Below are positions 14,171 through 21,329 of a DNA stretch of 21,329 bases, one piece after another. The notes under the pieces were generated by a model, which saw nothing but the letters and a program-made list of their open reading frames with translations, did not search any database and was not told the DNA's origin. This DNA is from JABWBR01 sp036741235 (GTDB lineage Bacteria; Bacteroidota; Bacteroidia; Chitinophagales; Saprospiraceae), in contig DAINSQ010000085.1 in assembly GCA_036741235.1 (NCBI GenBank), forward strand, positions 1 to 21,329, given 5' to 3'. Positions within the stretch are counted from its first letter, which is position 1. Each line of letters opens with the position of its first letter. The position numbers and the translations under genes were made by a program.

Positions 14171-15019
14171 TTATAAATACTTTCCAAAAAACGCCAGCGT
14201 ACGCTCCCAGGCCAATTTGGCCGCTGCTTCGTTGTACCGGGCCTGCGAGGTGTCGTTGTGAAAAGCGTGCTGCACGCCTTCGTAAAGGTACTGCTCGTAG
14301 CGAATACCCGCCGTTTTTAGCGCTACTTCGTAGGCCGTCATACCGGCGTTTACGCGCTCATCAATGCCGGCGTAGTGGAGTTGAACGGCGGCTTTGATCT
14401 TGGGCACTTCGGCAAGATCGGGCTGACGACCGTAGAAAGCGACTGCGGCTTTGAGCTTGGGGACGTTCACCGCCAGGTTATTCGCCATGGCGCCGCCCCA
14501 GCAAAAACCGACGCAGCCGTAGCTGCCGTTGCAGTCCTTGCGGTTTTCCAGAAAATCAAACGCGCGAATGAAATTCTGGAGCGATTCCTCGGGTTTGAGG
14601 GTGGTAAAAAGCTGTCGCGCATCGTCTTCGTTGGCCGGCGTGCCGCCTAACGGACCGAGCGCATTGGGGGCCAGGGCAAGGTACCCCGCTTTGGCTACCC
14701 GCCTGGTCACATCTTCGATGTGGGCGTTTAACCCCCGGTTTTCATGGATGACCACAACTGCGGCGTATTTTTTCTTTGCTGCAGGGCGAACAAGGTATGC
14801 CGCCATTTCGCCATTTACGCCGGGCCAGTTCACGCGTTCTTCATGCAGACCATCACCGGTTGTTTTTGCAGCGGTAGCACAACCGGTTTCAATTAGCGGC
14901 AATACAGCAAGAGCAGCAGCCATGCCGCCGGTCAGCCGGGCCAGCCGGTCGAGAAATTCCCTGCGCGGCAGCGGCTTGTGGGTATACTCGTCGTAGAGGT
15001 CGATTATGCGTTGATCCAT
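14171..15019 (-). CDS. Dienelactone hydrolase family protein with Tat-like signal
   Basis: 282 residues from the ATG at 15019; a longer in-frame extension upstream would overlap the divergent gene and is unlikely. The N-terminus reads DEYTHKPLPRREFLDRLARL followed by a hydrophobic stretch (GGMAAALAVLPLIETGC), which looks like a twin-arginine export signal (Arg19-Arg20). The enzyme core is an alpha/beta hydrolase of the dienelactone hydrolase type. Cys173 in VGFCWGGAMA is the nucleophile, Asp220 in YAGIDERV and His251 in VQHAFHN complete the triad, and Glu93 in VIHENRGLN is the residue that activates the cysteine. Such enzymes open lactones or related esters; the substrate is unknown. The product is probably periplasmic. 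It starts 82 bases from the divergent barrel-protein gene and is convergent with the aldehyde dehydrogenase gene. Confidence 0.92.
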   Translation of the reverse strand: MDQRIIDLYDEYTHKPLPRREFLDRLARLTGGMAAALAVLPLIETGCATAAKTTGDGLHEERVNWPGVNGEMAAYLVRPAAKKKYAAVVVIHENRGLNAHIEDVTRRVAKAGYLALAPNALGPLGGTPANEDDARQLFTTLKPEESLQNFIRAFDFLENRKDCNGSYGCVGFCWGGAMANNLAVNVPKLKAAVAFYGRQPDLAEVPKIKAAVQLHYAGIDERVNAGMTAYEVALKTAGIRYEQYLYEGVQHAFHNDTSQARYNEAAAKLAWERTLAFFGKYL

Positions 15020-15101
15020 GATATTTTGGACTGGTTTTGGAAACAAGAATACGAAAATTCTGTTTTTTATTGATATTGAAAAACCAAAACCTGTAAATGC
15101 T

Positions 15102-15767
15102 ATGAAAGTATTAAAACCCATTCTGCTCGTTATGAGCGTGCTCTCCATCACATTATCCTACGCGCAACAACAAGCCATCAAAATAGGCGCCGGCCTGGGC
15201 GGCGTTCCTTATGAAGGCACCCCCGGATTCAATGTTGAGTTGCAATACGAGCGCACTTTCGGCGCCTGGCCTACCCTTTTTGTCGCCCTGGGAATGAATG
15301 GCGATAATTTTACGGTCAACGGTCGCTCCACAGGAAGCTCCAACGGAGAAACCTGGGATAACAGTTACCAATACTCATACAATGAACGCTTCGTATATGT
15401 CGATATCGGACTTGCCAACCGCTTGCTCCGCCTCGGCAAAGTCTACGAATTGCGACTGGCTGCCGGTATCAGCGCCGCACAATCGAGATTCAATTATCCC
15501 GAAACGTTGTTCATTAACAGGGGAATTATTACCGAACGGGAAGATACCAAACATCGCGTAGGAGTGCTGATGTTCAACTGCGCGTTGGAAAATAATTTTA
15601 AGCTTGGCAATAATTTTACTCTAGGCCTGAAAGGAGCATTGAGAAGTACTTTTGAAGAAATACATATTTTGGAACGGGTTGTGAATTATGAATTCGGCCA
15701 ATCAAGCAGTACTTCCGGGATTTTAAATATTCCTACAATAACACTGCAAATGGGGTATTCCTTTTAG
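15102..15767 (+). CDS. Secreted protein, probable outer-membrane beta-barrel
   Basis: 221 residues from the ATG at 15102; an upstream in-frame ATG at 15019 would overlap the divergent hydrolase start and hide the signal peptide. A clear Sec signal (MKVLKPILLVMSVLSITLSYAQ) is followed by short alternating strands with aromatic residues. The pattern includes KIGAGLGGVPYEG, FNVELQYERTFG, ERFVYVDIGLANRLLR, YELRLAAGISAA and a last strand TITLQMGYSF ending in Phe, the usual C-terminal signal of outer-membrane barrel proteins. It is not recognised as a specific family. About 8-10 strands would fit a small barrel of the kind called porin-like or PorT-like in Bacteroidota. The stop codon TAG overlaps the start of the repeat element at 15766. 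Confidence 0.78.
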   Translation: MKVLKPILLVMSVLSITLSYAQQQAIKIGAGLGGVPYEGTPGFNVELQYERTFGAWPTLFVALGMNGDNFTVNGRSTGSSNGETWDNSYQYSYNERFVYVDIGLANRLLRLGKVYELRLAAGISAAQSRFNYPETLFINRGIITEREDTKHRVGVLMFNCALENNFKLGNNFTLGLKGALRSTFEEIHILERVVNYEFGQSSSTSGILNIPTITLQMGYSF

Positions 15768-15927
15768 AGCGTGTTTGGATTTTCGTGATTGTGCGAAAGC
15801 GAGCAAATATTGTTTTAGAGGAGGCGCATTTTGCAGACGTAGCCGGCAGCTACGGCGAAAAAATGCAACGATGTATAAAACAATATTTGCCGTTTGCAGC
15901 CAATTGACGAATGTCCAAACACGCTCT
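15766..15927. repeat. 162-bp hairpin repeat element (copy 1)
   Basis: Perfect 14-bp terminal inverted repeats (agagcgtgtttgga, 15766-15779; tccaaacacgctct, 15914-15927) enclose an inner perfect 15-bp inverted pair, gcaaatattgtttta (15803-15817) and taaaacaatatttgc (15876-15890). Further in are gcatttt/aaaatgc (15826-15832 and 15860-15866) and, at the tip, cgtagc/gctacg (15838-15843 and 15849-15854). The whole element can fold into one long stem. No reading frame is present. A diverged copy begins at 21299. The first copy overlaps the stop of the preceding gene and the second begins 10 bases after one, so it may act as a 3'-end hairpin or be a small non-autonomous mobile repeat. Confidence 0.8.
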
Positions 15928-15943
15928 TAATTGCGGAGAAACC

Positions 15944-16225
15944 GTTTTAAAACCTTATTATTTGGCAAACCACATAACCTGGAGGTCGGGGCGCCGTTAA
16001 AAGTTAGGCAAAATTGTTGACATTTCTTTTTTACCGCAGTGTGAAAGGGGTTAAGCGCCGAGTGCGCAGAGAAATATCAACACTCAGCGAGAAACTCACT
16101 TCACTCTGCTGTTTAAAAAAAAAGGCGAACCGGCGCCGGATAACTGCAATTGGAAAGTCGATGCTGCTATTTAACAGCCTTGCTCTTTTAATTACGTGGT
16201 TTGCCGAGTAATAAGGTTTTCAAAC
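15944..16225. mobile_element. MITE-like element with 34-bp imperfect terminal inverted repeats
   Basis: The left end 15944-15977 and right end 16192-16225 are inverted copies. The central 29 positions (15949-15977 against 16192-16220) match at 26, and the outer 5 add four matches. Inside, a second inverted pair, 16036-16064 with 16081-16109, matches at 21 of 29. No transposase is encoded, and a 65-codon open frame inside it is not credible as a gene. No clear target-site duplication was found. It directly follows the other repeat, and the two together fill the 474-base gap between convergent genes. Confidence 0.62.
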
Positions 16226-16241
16226 AGGCGCTAACGTCTGG

Positions 16242-17687
16242 CTAAGCTTTGAATAGTATGATGTTGTTTATCATTCCCTCAAAAACAAAAAAATGAAACG
16301 GCAATACGGCATACCAATACAGACGCCCCAAAACGCCCTTTGGCCGGTAGGTGGCTATTTGCGATAAATAATTTTTTCCGTCGCGCTGAATGATCTTGAA
16401 TTCCAGCCATGCCTCGCCGGGAAGCCTCATCTCTGCATACAACAACAAACGTTTTTCAGCCCGGTCGGCAACCAATACCCGCCAAAAATCGAGCGTATCG
16501 CCCGAGTTGATGCTGGTCAGGTTGGTGCGCCCGCGTCGCAACCCTACCCCGCCGACGAGTTTGTCTAAAAACCCTCTCACCCCCCACAACCAATTGCCGT
16601 AGTACCAGCCCCTTTCTCCGCCGATAGACCAGATGTTATCGAGCACCTGATCGGCATCGCCCGGAATGATTTTCATACGCTGGTCTTTGAAACAACCGTC
16701 GGAAGGCACGTTAATGTGATTGAGCAGAGAATTGTCTTTGTAACTTGAAACAAGCGAATCTTTCCAACTCGAAATAATGCTGTTTTGCTCTATACGCTGG
16801 AAGGCCAGACTGACAGCTTCTTTGTACGATATGGGTTTGATGCCCAATAACTCGCTCAAGTCATTTTTCTGCGCTATCACTTCTACTTTCATGCTGTTGA
16901 CCAGGTTGACGGCCAATTTGTAGGAAGTGCTCGTAACGAAATACAGCCAATAAGAGGATAACTTTGGGGTCATGACGGGAATAGTGAAAATGAATCGCTT
17001 TAACCCCCGAACTTCAGCGAATTGTAACAACATCTCCTTGTACGTCAAGATGTCGGGCCCGGCAATATCGTACGACTTGTTGTAGGTGGCTTTCAGGAGC
17101 AGTACACCCGTCAGGAATTCCAGTACATTCCGAATGGCAATGGGCTGCGTCTTGGTATTGAGCCATTTCGGCGAGATCATCACCGGTAGCTTTTCTACCA
17201 GGTCGCGGATAATTTCAAAAGACGAACTTCCCGATCCTACGATGATGCCCGCTTTTAATGCGGTAACAGGCCTGCCGCTTGAAAATAATATGTCTTCTAC
17301 TCTTTTTCGCGATGTCAAATGCCGGGAAAGCTCTTTGTCATTGGTAATGCCGCCCAGATATATGATTTGCTGAACGGTGGTCTGTTTGATTAATTTTACG
17401 AAATTGTAAGCAGATAATTCTTCCAATTTTTCAAATTCCCGGGTATTTTCACTCATAGAGTGAATTAAATAATACGCCGCATCAATGTCTGCTACCGCTT
17501 CAATACCCTGAATTTCTTTCAAAAAATCAATTTCAATAACGTTGATATTGGGGTGCGCATAATATCCATTCTGCGGAAATCGCTTTTTATCGCGCACGCA
17601 GCATACGACCTCATGGCCTTGTTCAAGCAATAGCGGCAATAGTCTTTTTCCTATATAACCGTTGGCGCCGGTGAGAAGAATTTTCAT
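16242..17687 (-). CDS. SDR-family NAD(P)-binding protein with C-terminal DUF2867
   Basis: 481 residues. The first half is an atypical short-chain dehydrogenase/reductase fold. It has the nucleotide-binding TGANGYIGKRLLPLL at about 6-20, YYLIHSM at about 92-98, IIYLGGI at about 128-134, and an NmrA/complex-I-subunit-like IVGSGSSSFEIIRDL rather than a normal YxxxK active site. The second half, from about 340, contains WSIGGERGWYYGNWLWGVRGF, LDFWRVL and FKIIQRDGKNYLSQIATYRP, the pattern of DUF2867. The molecular function of this two-domain family is not known to me; a redox or NAD(P)-sensing role is only suggested by the fold. The ATG at 17687 is at the natural start. It lies 76 bases downstream of the TspO-like gene on the same strand and is probably co-transcribed with it. 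Confidence 0.92.
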   Translation of the reverse strand: MKILLTGANGYIGKRLLPLLLEQGHEVVCCVRDKKRFPQNGYYAHPNINVIEIDFLKEIQGIEAVADIDAAYYLIHSMSENTREFEKLEELSAYNFVKLIKQTTVQQIIYLGGITNDKELSRHLTSRKRVEDILFSSGRPVTALKAGIIVGSGSSSFEIIRDLVEKLPVMISPKWLNTKTQPIAIRNVLEFLTGVLLLKATYNKSYDIAGPDILTYKEMLLQFAEVRGLKRFIFTIPVMTPKLSSYWLYFVTSTSYKLAVNLVNSMKVEVIAQKNDLSELLGIKPISYKEAVSLAFQRIEQNSIISSWKDSLVSSYKDNSLLNHINVPSDGCFKDQRMKIIPGDADQVLDNIWSIGGERGWYYGNWLWGVRGFLDKLVGGVGLRRGRTNLTSINSGDTLDFWRVLVADRAEKRLLLYAEMRLPGEAWLEFKIIQRDGKNYLSQIATYRPKGVLGRLYWYAVLPFHFFVFEGMINNIILFKA

Positions 17688-17763
17688 GTGATTGTTTTTA
17701 TGGCCTGCATAGCCGGTTTTTGTGCCGCATACGCATTAGAACCTGGCAATAATTCCCGCCTGC

Positions 17764-18522
17764 TTATTTTCGTTTGACAAGCCGGTACGCCATAACCAGT
17801 CCCAATACGATTATGCCTGCAATGGCAGCCGTCTCTACCCATCCGTCGTCAGTGCCCAAGTCGGCTATTCTTTTTGAAAAAATACCGTATAAAGCCCAGG
17901 CGATCACCAGCGCATACGCGAAATCGCGCCTGCTCCACAACGCCCATACGCCCAAACCTGTGGCAGTAGCCATCACCACAACCGTCCAAAACTGGGGCCC
18001 GCCGGGCGAGCCGTCCCAACCCCAGTGCGTGAGTAAAATGCTCGCATTGGCAATGGTGGCCACCGATACCCAGCCGAGATAAATGCTGAACGGCAGTTGC
18101 ACCAGCCAACGTTCCGCTCCGGTACTACCTGCCACCCGCAGGTATATGGCCAACAACGACCCCAGCAGCGTCAGCATAACAAGCATGGACAAACCGATTT
18201 GCAAGTGGTGAAAAGCAAAAATCCACCCCATGTTGGCCAGGCACGATAAAACAAATAACCAGCCTGTATCCTGTAAAAAAGCAGGCGCCGGTTTGTTGAT
18301 ATAACGAAAGGAAAAAATGACAAAAGCCAGCAACAACAGGTAAATAATACCCCAAATGCTAAAAGTGAATCCTGCCGGAGTAAACAGGGTCGGAAACATA
18401 TCAGACACGTCCGCCGGGGTGCGTCCCGCGATGGGCAAGGCATTGGCCAGGTAGTTGACTGCAATCACACCGGCAAAGGCGAGGGCGTTGGCAATAATGA
18501 GTAAAGTTGATTTTGTGGACAT
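17764..18522 (-). CDS. Tryptophan-rich TspO-like integral membrane protein
   Basis: 252 residues from the ATG at 18522; an upstream TTG at 18570 would add a charged stretch and is unlikely. It has about seven hydrophobic helices and some 13 tryptophans, many at helix ends (FSIWGIIYL, TGWLFVLS, NMGWIFAF, LGWVSVA, THWGWDG). The N-terminal segment NALPIAGRTPADVSD followed by FTPAGFTFSIWG is characteristic of a bacterial group annotated as tryptophan-rich sensory proteins, related to TspO/MBR. Classical TspO has five helices and about 160 residues, so this is the longer relative. TspO-type proteins bind tetrapyrroles or related ligands; the ligand here is unknown. It lies between the S41 peptidase gene and the SDR-DUF2867 gene. 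As I recall, TspO-like and SDR-DUF2867 genes also sit together in other Bacteroidota near photolyase genes, but none is present here. Confidence 0.85.
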   Translation of the reverse strand: MSTKSTLLIIANALAFAGVIAVNYLANALPIAGRTPADVSDMFPTLFTPAGFTFSIWGIIYLLLLAFVIFSFRYINKPAPAFLQDTGWLFVLSCLANMGWIFAFHHLQIGLSMLVMLTLLGSLLAIYLRVAGSTGAERWLVQLPFSIYLGWVSVATIANASILLTHWGWDGSPGGPQFWTVVVMATATGLGVWALWSRRDFAYALVIAWALYGIFSKRIADLGTDDGWVETAAIAGIIVLGLVMAYRLVKRK

Positions 18523-18583
18523 GGTTTTTCTATTTTTTATAAAAATACCGGCTTCTTGCTTTTTTTCCAATTTCCCTATGCTA

Positions 18584-20374
18584 TTATTTTTCCTCTCGTA
18601 TCAACGCCAAAGCCTGCTCCAATACAGCATCTTTGCCCGCAATAACATCGGCTATTGACATACGCGCTTCCACATCGGGTTGAATACCCTCCGCAGGTTT
18701 ATTTTCATAAAAAGTGCCGATCAGCGGGATATCCAGTTCAATACCGGAATTCGGCAGGCGCAAAAACGCGGTTTGCCCCCCGTTTAACCCCCGCTGACTG
18801 CCGCCGGTAGGTTGACCTACAAGCGTTGCCAGTTGGTTGTCTTTTAGTATTTTGGCTAAATAAAATGTGGCCGAACTATTCGCCGCATCGATCAGCACAT
18901 AGGTTTTTCCGTTAAACGCTTTTTTCTGCGCAGCCAAAGCGCTGATATCCCCGCTGTTTTTTAGCTCGTAATACCCCGGTTTGAAAGGTTTTACCTTACC
19001 GGAAAAATCCTTAAAACTATTATCCCAGGAACTTAAATACGGCGCCAACTCAGCCGGAACGGAGGTATATCTCACCAGGTTTTTTGCAGGCTCTAGCGTG
19101 ACGGATTTATTGGCCAGATATTTGGATAGCTCGTATATCACTTCGTCATTCCCGCCTTCATTGCCCCTGATGTCTAAAATCAGATTTTTAATATTCTCGC
19201 TTTTTATTTTATCAAATGACTTTTTCAAAAAATCGCGCCAATCCATTTTCATCTGCCAGGTTACGAAAGTGCCTAATTTCAAATATGCAGTCGTATTATC
19301 GATCAGTTGAAAATTCCAGTAACCATCAACAGGCGGTTCGCTTTCCCTGTATATTTCCAATAGCCGTTTTTTGCGCTCATCACGCGATACAGGGCTGATT
19401 GACGCTTTCAACATATCGCCATTTATTGTCTTTGCTTCAATCTCATATTGATTATTACGAGGCGGAAAAAACAACGGAAAATAAATATCAAAACTTTCAA
19501 ACCTTCCGAATCCGGTTACTTCCAGGTCTTTTATGCGCTTGGCATTGTTATCGCCGTCAGCTTTGACTACCGTGAGCAGACTATCTAATATTTGGCTAAC
19601 AGGTAAATTATTTATAGCCAGAATGGCCGTCCCTTTTGCAAAACTTTCATTTTCCGATAAATTACGCGTAATAACAAGCTGGCGATCAATTATTCTAAAA
19701 CAAAACGGCAATTTATCGGATTGATTAAACACGAGTTGCTGCACAAGTCCCGATTGGTTGTAAAAATTGGCATACGTATGCCCGCATTGAATAGCGGCAA
19801 CCATTTTTGAAAAATTCAAATACGCCTGCCGGTAGTCCATGTCGCGGTTAAAAACATCGCCAACGCCGTCGAAATGCCGTTCAACTTCGCTCAGGCTTTT
19901 ATATCGATCGATACCCGGGTGTAAGGTCAGGTATGCCTTTTTCGCGATAGCAAAATCGGCATTAAGTTGTTGGGCAGATATCAAGGGAATATCCTGTGGC
20001 GAAAAGACCGGCGCCACATTCCATTTGTCAACAGCGGCAGACTGCCTGCCCGGCCACAATAATCTGTTGTCAATAGTTTCCCAGGCGGTATTGTCGTAAA
20101 TGTATTTGTATTCAAGCGTCGCATTGGGTGAAGAAAGCTGAAATTCAACTTCCGCTTCAAAAATGCCGTCGCCGTTTTGATCGGTCATCGGCAGGGTTTT
20201 CTCCCACGACAAGGGGGCCATATTGCCTCTAATGCCGAGTGTTGTAGCGGATTTTATTTTCGACAATTCGCTTCCGGCATCCAGTTGGAATTGAATTTTC
20301 ACAACAGATTGAGCAGTGATTACCTGGGTCAACCCGATGAGGCAAGAGAGCAAGAACAGGGGCTGTTTTATCAT
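18584..20374 (-). CDS. Secreted S41-family (CtpA-like) serine peptidase with N-terminal CBM20-like domain
   Basis: 596 residues from the ATG at 20374; a GTG at 20416 would add 14 residues before the signal peptide and is rejected. The Sec signal is MIKQPLFLLSCLIGLTQVITAQ. Residues about 24-115 (VKIQFQLDAGS, LGIRGNMAPLSW, DQNGDGIFEAEVEF, LEYKYIYDN) look like a starch-binding-like beta-sandwich of the CBM20/CBM48 kind. The peptidase domain has ILDIRGNEGGNDEVIYEL at about 399-416 and the nucleophile in DAANSSATFYLA (Ser500 or Ser501), then GQPTGGSQRG at about 520-529. No clear PDZ domain was seen. S41 enzymes cleave or trim proteins outside the cytoplasm. It is the first gene of a leftward run with the TspO-like gene 61 bases downstream, and it shares a 177-base divergent gap with the FKBP gene. 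Confidence 0.9.
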   Translation of the reverse strand: MIKQPLFLLSCLIGLTQVITAQSVVKIQFQLDAGSELSKIKSATTLGIRGNMAPLSWEKTLPMTDQNGDGIFEAEVEFQLSSPNATLEYKYIYDNTAWETIDNRLLWPGRQSAAVDKWNVAPVFSPQDIPLISAQQLNADFAIAKKAYLTLHPGIDRYKSLSEVERHFDGVGDVFNRDMDYRQAYLNFSKMVAAIQCGHTYANFYNQSGLVQQLVFNQSDKLPFCFRIIDRQLVITRNLSENESFAKGTAILAINNLPVSQILDSLLTVVKADGDNNAKRIKDLEVTGFGRFESFDIYFPLFFPPRNNQYEIEAKTINGDMLKASISPVSRDERKKRLLEIYRESEPPVDGYWNFQLIDNTTAYLKLGTFVTWQMKMDWRDFLKKSFDKIKSENIKNLILDIRGNEGGNDEVIYELSKYLANKSVTLEPAKNLVRYTSVPAELAPYLSSWDNSFKDFSGKVKPFKPGYYELKNSGDISALAAQKKAFNGKTYVLIDAANSSATFYLAKILKDNQLATLVGQPTGGSQRGLNGGQTAFLRLPNSGIELDIPLIGTFYENKPAEGIQPDVEARMSIADVIAGKDAVLEQALALIREEK

Positions 20375-20485
20375 GTTGAACAATTTGGGCGTGCAAAATG
20401 CGTTAACGGTTTGCACGGCAGGATGATACGATCTCAGGCTAACAGTGCGAGGCAGGTATTGTTCAGCTTATGGTCTTTCTTTTCC

Positions 20486-20493
20486 TACCTTTG
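20486..20493 (+). promoter_or_regulatory. -7 element for the FKBP gene
   Basis: TACCTTTG matches TAnnTTTG and lies 58 bases before the ATG at 20552. A TTG at 20459-20461 is 24 bases upstream, slightly longer than the usual spacing. It sits in the divergent gap between the S41 peptidase and FKBP genes. Confidence 0.5.
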
Positions 20494-20551
20494 CCCTCGG
20501 CCAGGCAATCGCATTGCCTGCTTCAATTTTATCACACAATAACTATTTCCA

Positions 20552-21289
20552 ATGAAAAATGCAGTTTTGATTGTAGCTATTCTGCTAACCGGCACGGCCG
20601 CCTTTGCACAGAAAAAAACCGGCAAAGCAGAAAAAATGCCCGAAAAACCGGCACTCGAACTGAAAACCGGTATCGACAGCGCCAGCTATGCCTACGGCGT
20701 GCTGCTCGCCGACCAGCTCAAGAATATGATGGGGAAGGTGTACAATACAGATTTGGTGCTAAAAGCCATCAATGCAACGATGGCCGGCGATAAAACGCTC
20801 TTTTCCCAAAAGGAAGCTATGAACGTTTACCAGCAGTACATTCCGCAGATTAAGGAATTAACGGAGGCCCAGGAAAAAGCCGATGGCGAAGCCGCCAAGA
20901 CTGCCGGCGGAATATTCCTCGAAGAAAACAAAAAACGCCCCGGCGTAACAACCACCGCCAGCGGCCTTCAATACGAGGTGCTGACCAAAGGCGCCGGCAC
21001 AACCTCGCCCGCCGCTACAGATATGGTAAAAGTGCACTACCACGGTACCACCATCGACGGCAATGTATTTGACAGCAGCGTAGAACGCGGAGAACCCATC
21101 GTTTTCGGCCTCGACCAGGTTATTCCCGGTTGGACGGAAGGCGTGCAACTCATGCACGTGGGCGATAAATTCAAGTTTTTTATCCCCGCCGACCTCGCCT
21201 ACGGCGACCGCTCGCCGACACCCGCCATTAAGCCGAATTCCGTGCTGATTTTTGAAGTGGAATTGCTGGAGATTAATCCGGAGGAATAA
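20552..21289 (+). CDS. Secreted FKBP-type peptidyl-prolyl cis-trans isomerase (FkpA/Mip-like)
   Basis: 245 residues with a Sec signal (MKNAVLIVAILLTGTAAFAQ), so it acts in the periplasm or outer membrane as a folding catalyst. Residues about 37-125 form the helical N-terminal dimerisation domain of Mip/FkpA proteins (DSASYAYGVLLADQLKNM, then NATMAGDKTLFSQKEAM, then a charged helix and a GGIFLEENKKRPGV linker). The catalytic FKBP domain runs from about 133 to 242: MVKVHYHGTTIDGNVFDSS, then LDQVIPGWTEGVQLM, then FIPADLAYGDRSP and LIFEVELLEI. The aromatic and hydrophobic pocket residues (Tyr in VHYHG, Phe-Asp in VFDSS, Val-Ile and Trp in QVIPGW, Tyr in AYGD) are all present, so it should be active. 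A second copy of the hairpin repeat begins 10 bases after its stop. No membrane anchor is visible. Confidence 0.95.
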   Translation: MKNAVLIVAILLTGTAAFAQKKTGKAEKMPEKPALELKTGIDSASYAYGVLLADQLKNMMGKVYNTDLVLKAINATMAGDKTLFSQKEAMNVYQQYIPQIKELTEAQEKADGEAAKTAGGIFLEENKKRPGVTTTASGLQYEVLTKGAGTTSPAATDMVKVHYHGTTIDGNVFDSSVERGEPIVFGLDQVIPGWTEGVQLMHVGDKFKFFIPADLAYGDRSPTPAIKPNSVLIFEVELLEINPEE

Positions 21290-21298
21290 ACAGTATAA

Positions 21299-21329
21299 AG
21301 AGCTTGTTTGGACATTTGCCAATTGACTT
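21299..21329. repeat. Hairpin repeat element (copy 2, cut by the window edge)
   Basis: The last 31 bases (starting agagcttgtttggac) match the outer end of the element at 15766-15927 read from its right side on the opposite strand, including the internal caattg word. About four fifths of positions agree by eye. The remainder lies outside the window. Confidence 0.6.

Noticed and set aside
16014..16211. A 65-codon plus-strand open frame between the barrel gene and the SDR gene
   Set aside because: It lies wholly inside the inverted-repeat element 15944-16225, is very rich in Lys and Arg in its first half, has no family resemblance, and its frame simply crosses the nested repeat arms.

Overview
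The window looks like a chromosomal stretch from a Bacteroidota member, most likely of the Saprospiria type. Three things point there: -7 elements of the form TAnnTTTG in several gaps (one with a TTTG 20 bases upstream), little use of Shine-Dalgarno sites with several forced TTG starts, and a gene set typical of the phylum (SDR-DUF2867, a TspO-like protein, LspA with a long tail, an M43-type metalloprotease with a beta-helix-like tail). This placement is inferred without any database search. No rRNA, tRNA, CRISPR array, prophage or transposase gene was seen.

Layout. Positions 1-330 hold the 3' end of a GH13 alpha-glucosidase. Positions 598-7917 run rightward: fdhD (598-1446), a secreted M43-like metalloprotease (1624-2895), a multi-pass GT-C-like membrane protein (2938-4572), an FdhF/YdeP-type molybdopterin oxidoreductase (4782-7142) and a small NicO/UreH-like membrane protein with a histidine cluster (7300-7917). 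FdhD, which sulfurates the molybdenum cofactor, and the YdeP-type enzyme form a functional pair although two unrelated genes separate them. Positions 8208-9058 carry two tandem cysteine-free ArsR-family regulators, each preceded by a structured leader. They converge on a leftward pair, pdxA and lspA (11021-9065). Rightward again are rsmA, a yqeY-type gene and an ALDH7-type aldehyde dehydrogenase (11178-14074). A dienelactone-hydrolase-family protein (leftward) and an outer-membrane-barrel-like protein (rightward) diverge from about 15.05 kb. A leftward run follows: S41 peptidase, TspO-like protein and SDR-DUF2867 protein (20374-16242). The window closes with a rightward secreted FKBP-type prolyl isomerase (20552-21289).

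Most protein genes are ordinary and can be assigned to families. The most unusual material is non-coding. The gap between the convergent genes ending at 15767 and 16242 contains two different hairpin-forming repeats back to back. The first (15766-15927) has 14-bp perfect terminal inverted repeats, and a diverged second copy starts 10 bp after the last gene of the window and is cut by the window edge. The second (15944-16225) has 34-bp imperfect terminal inverted repeats and a nested 29-bp inverted repeat, like a MITE. Other inverted or low-complexity repeats occupy the gaps at 412-498, 1471-1578, 11940-12020 and 14075-14170. Several regulatory-looking hairpins surround the NicO-like gene and the two ArsR genes.
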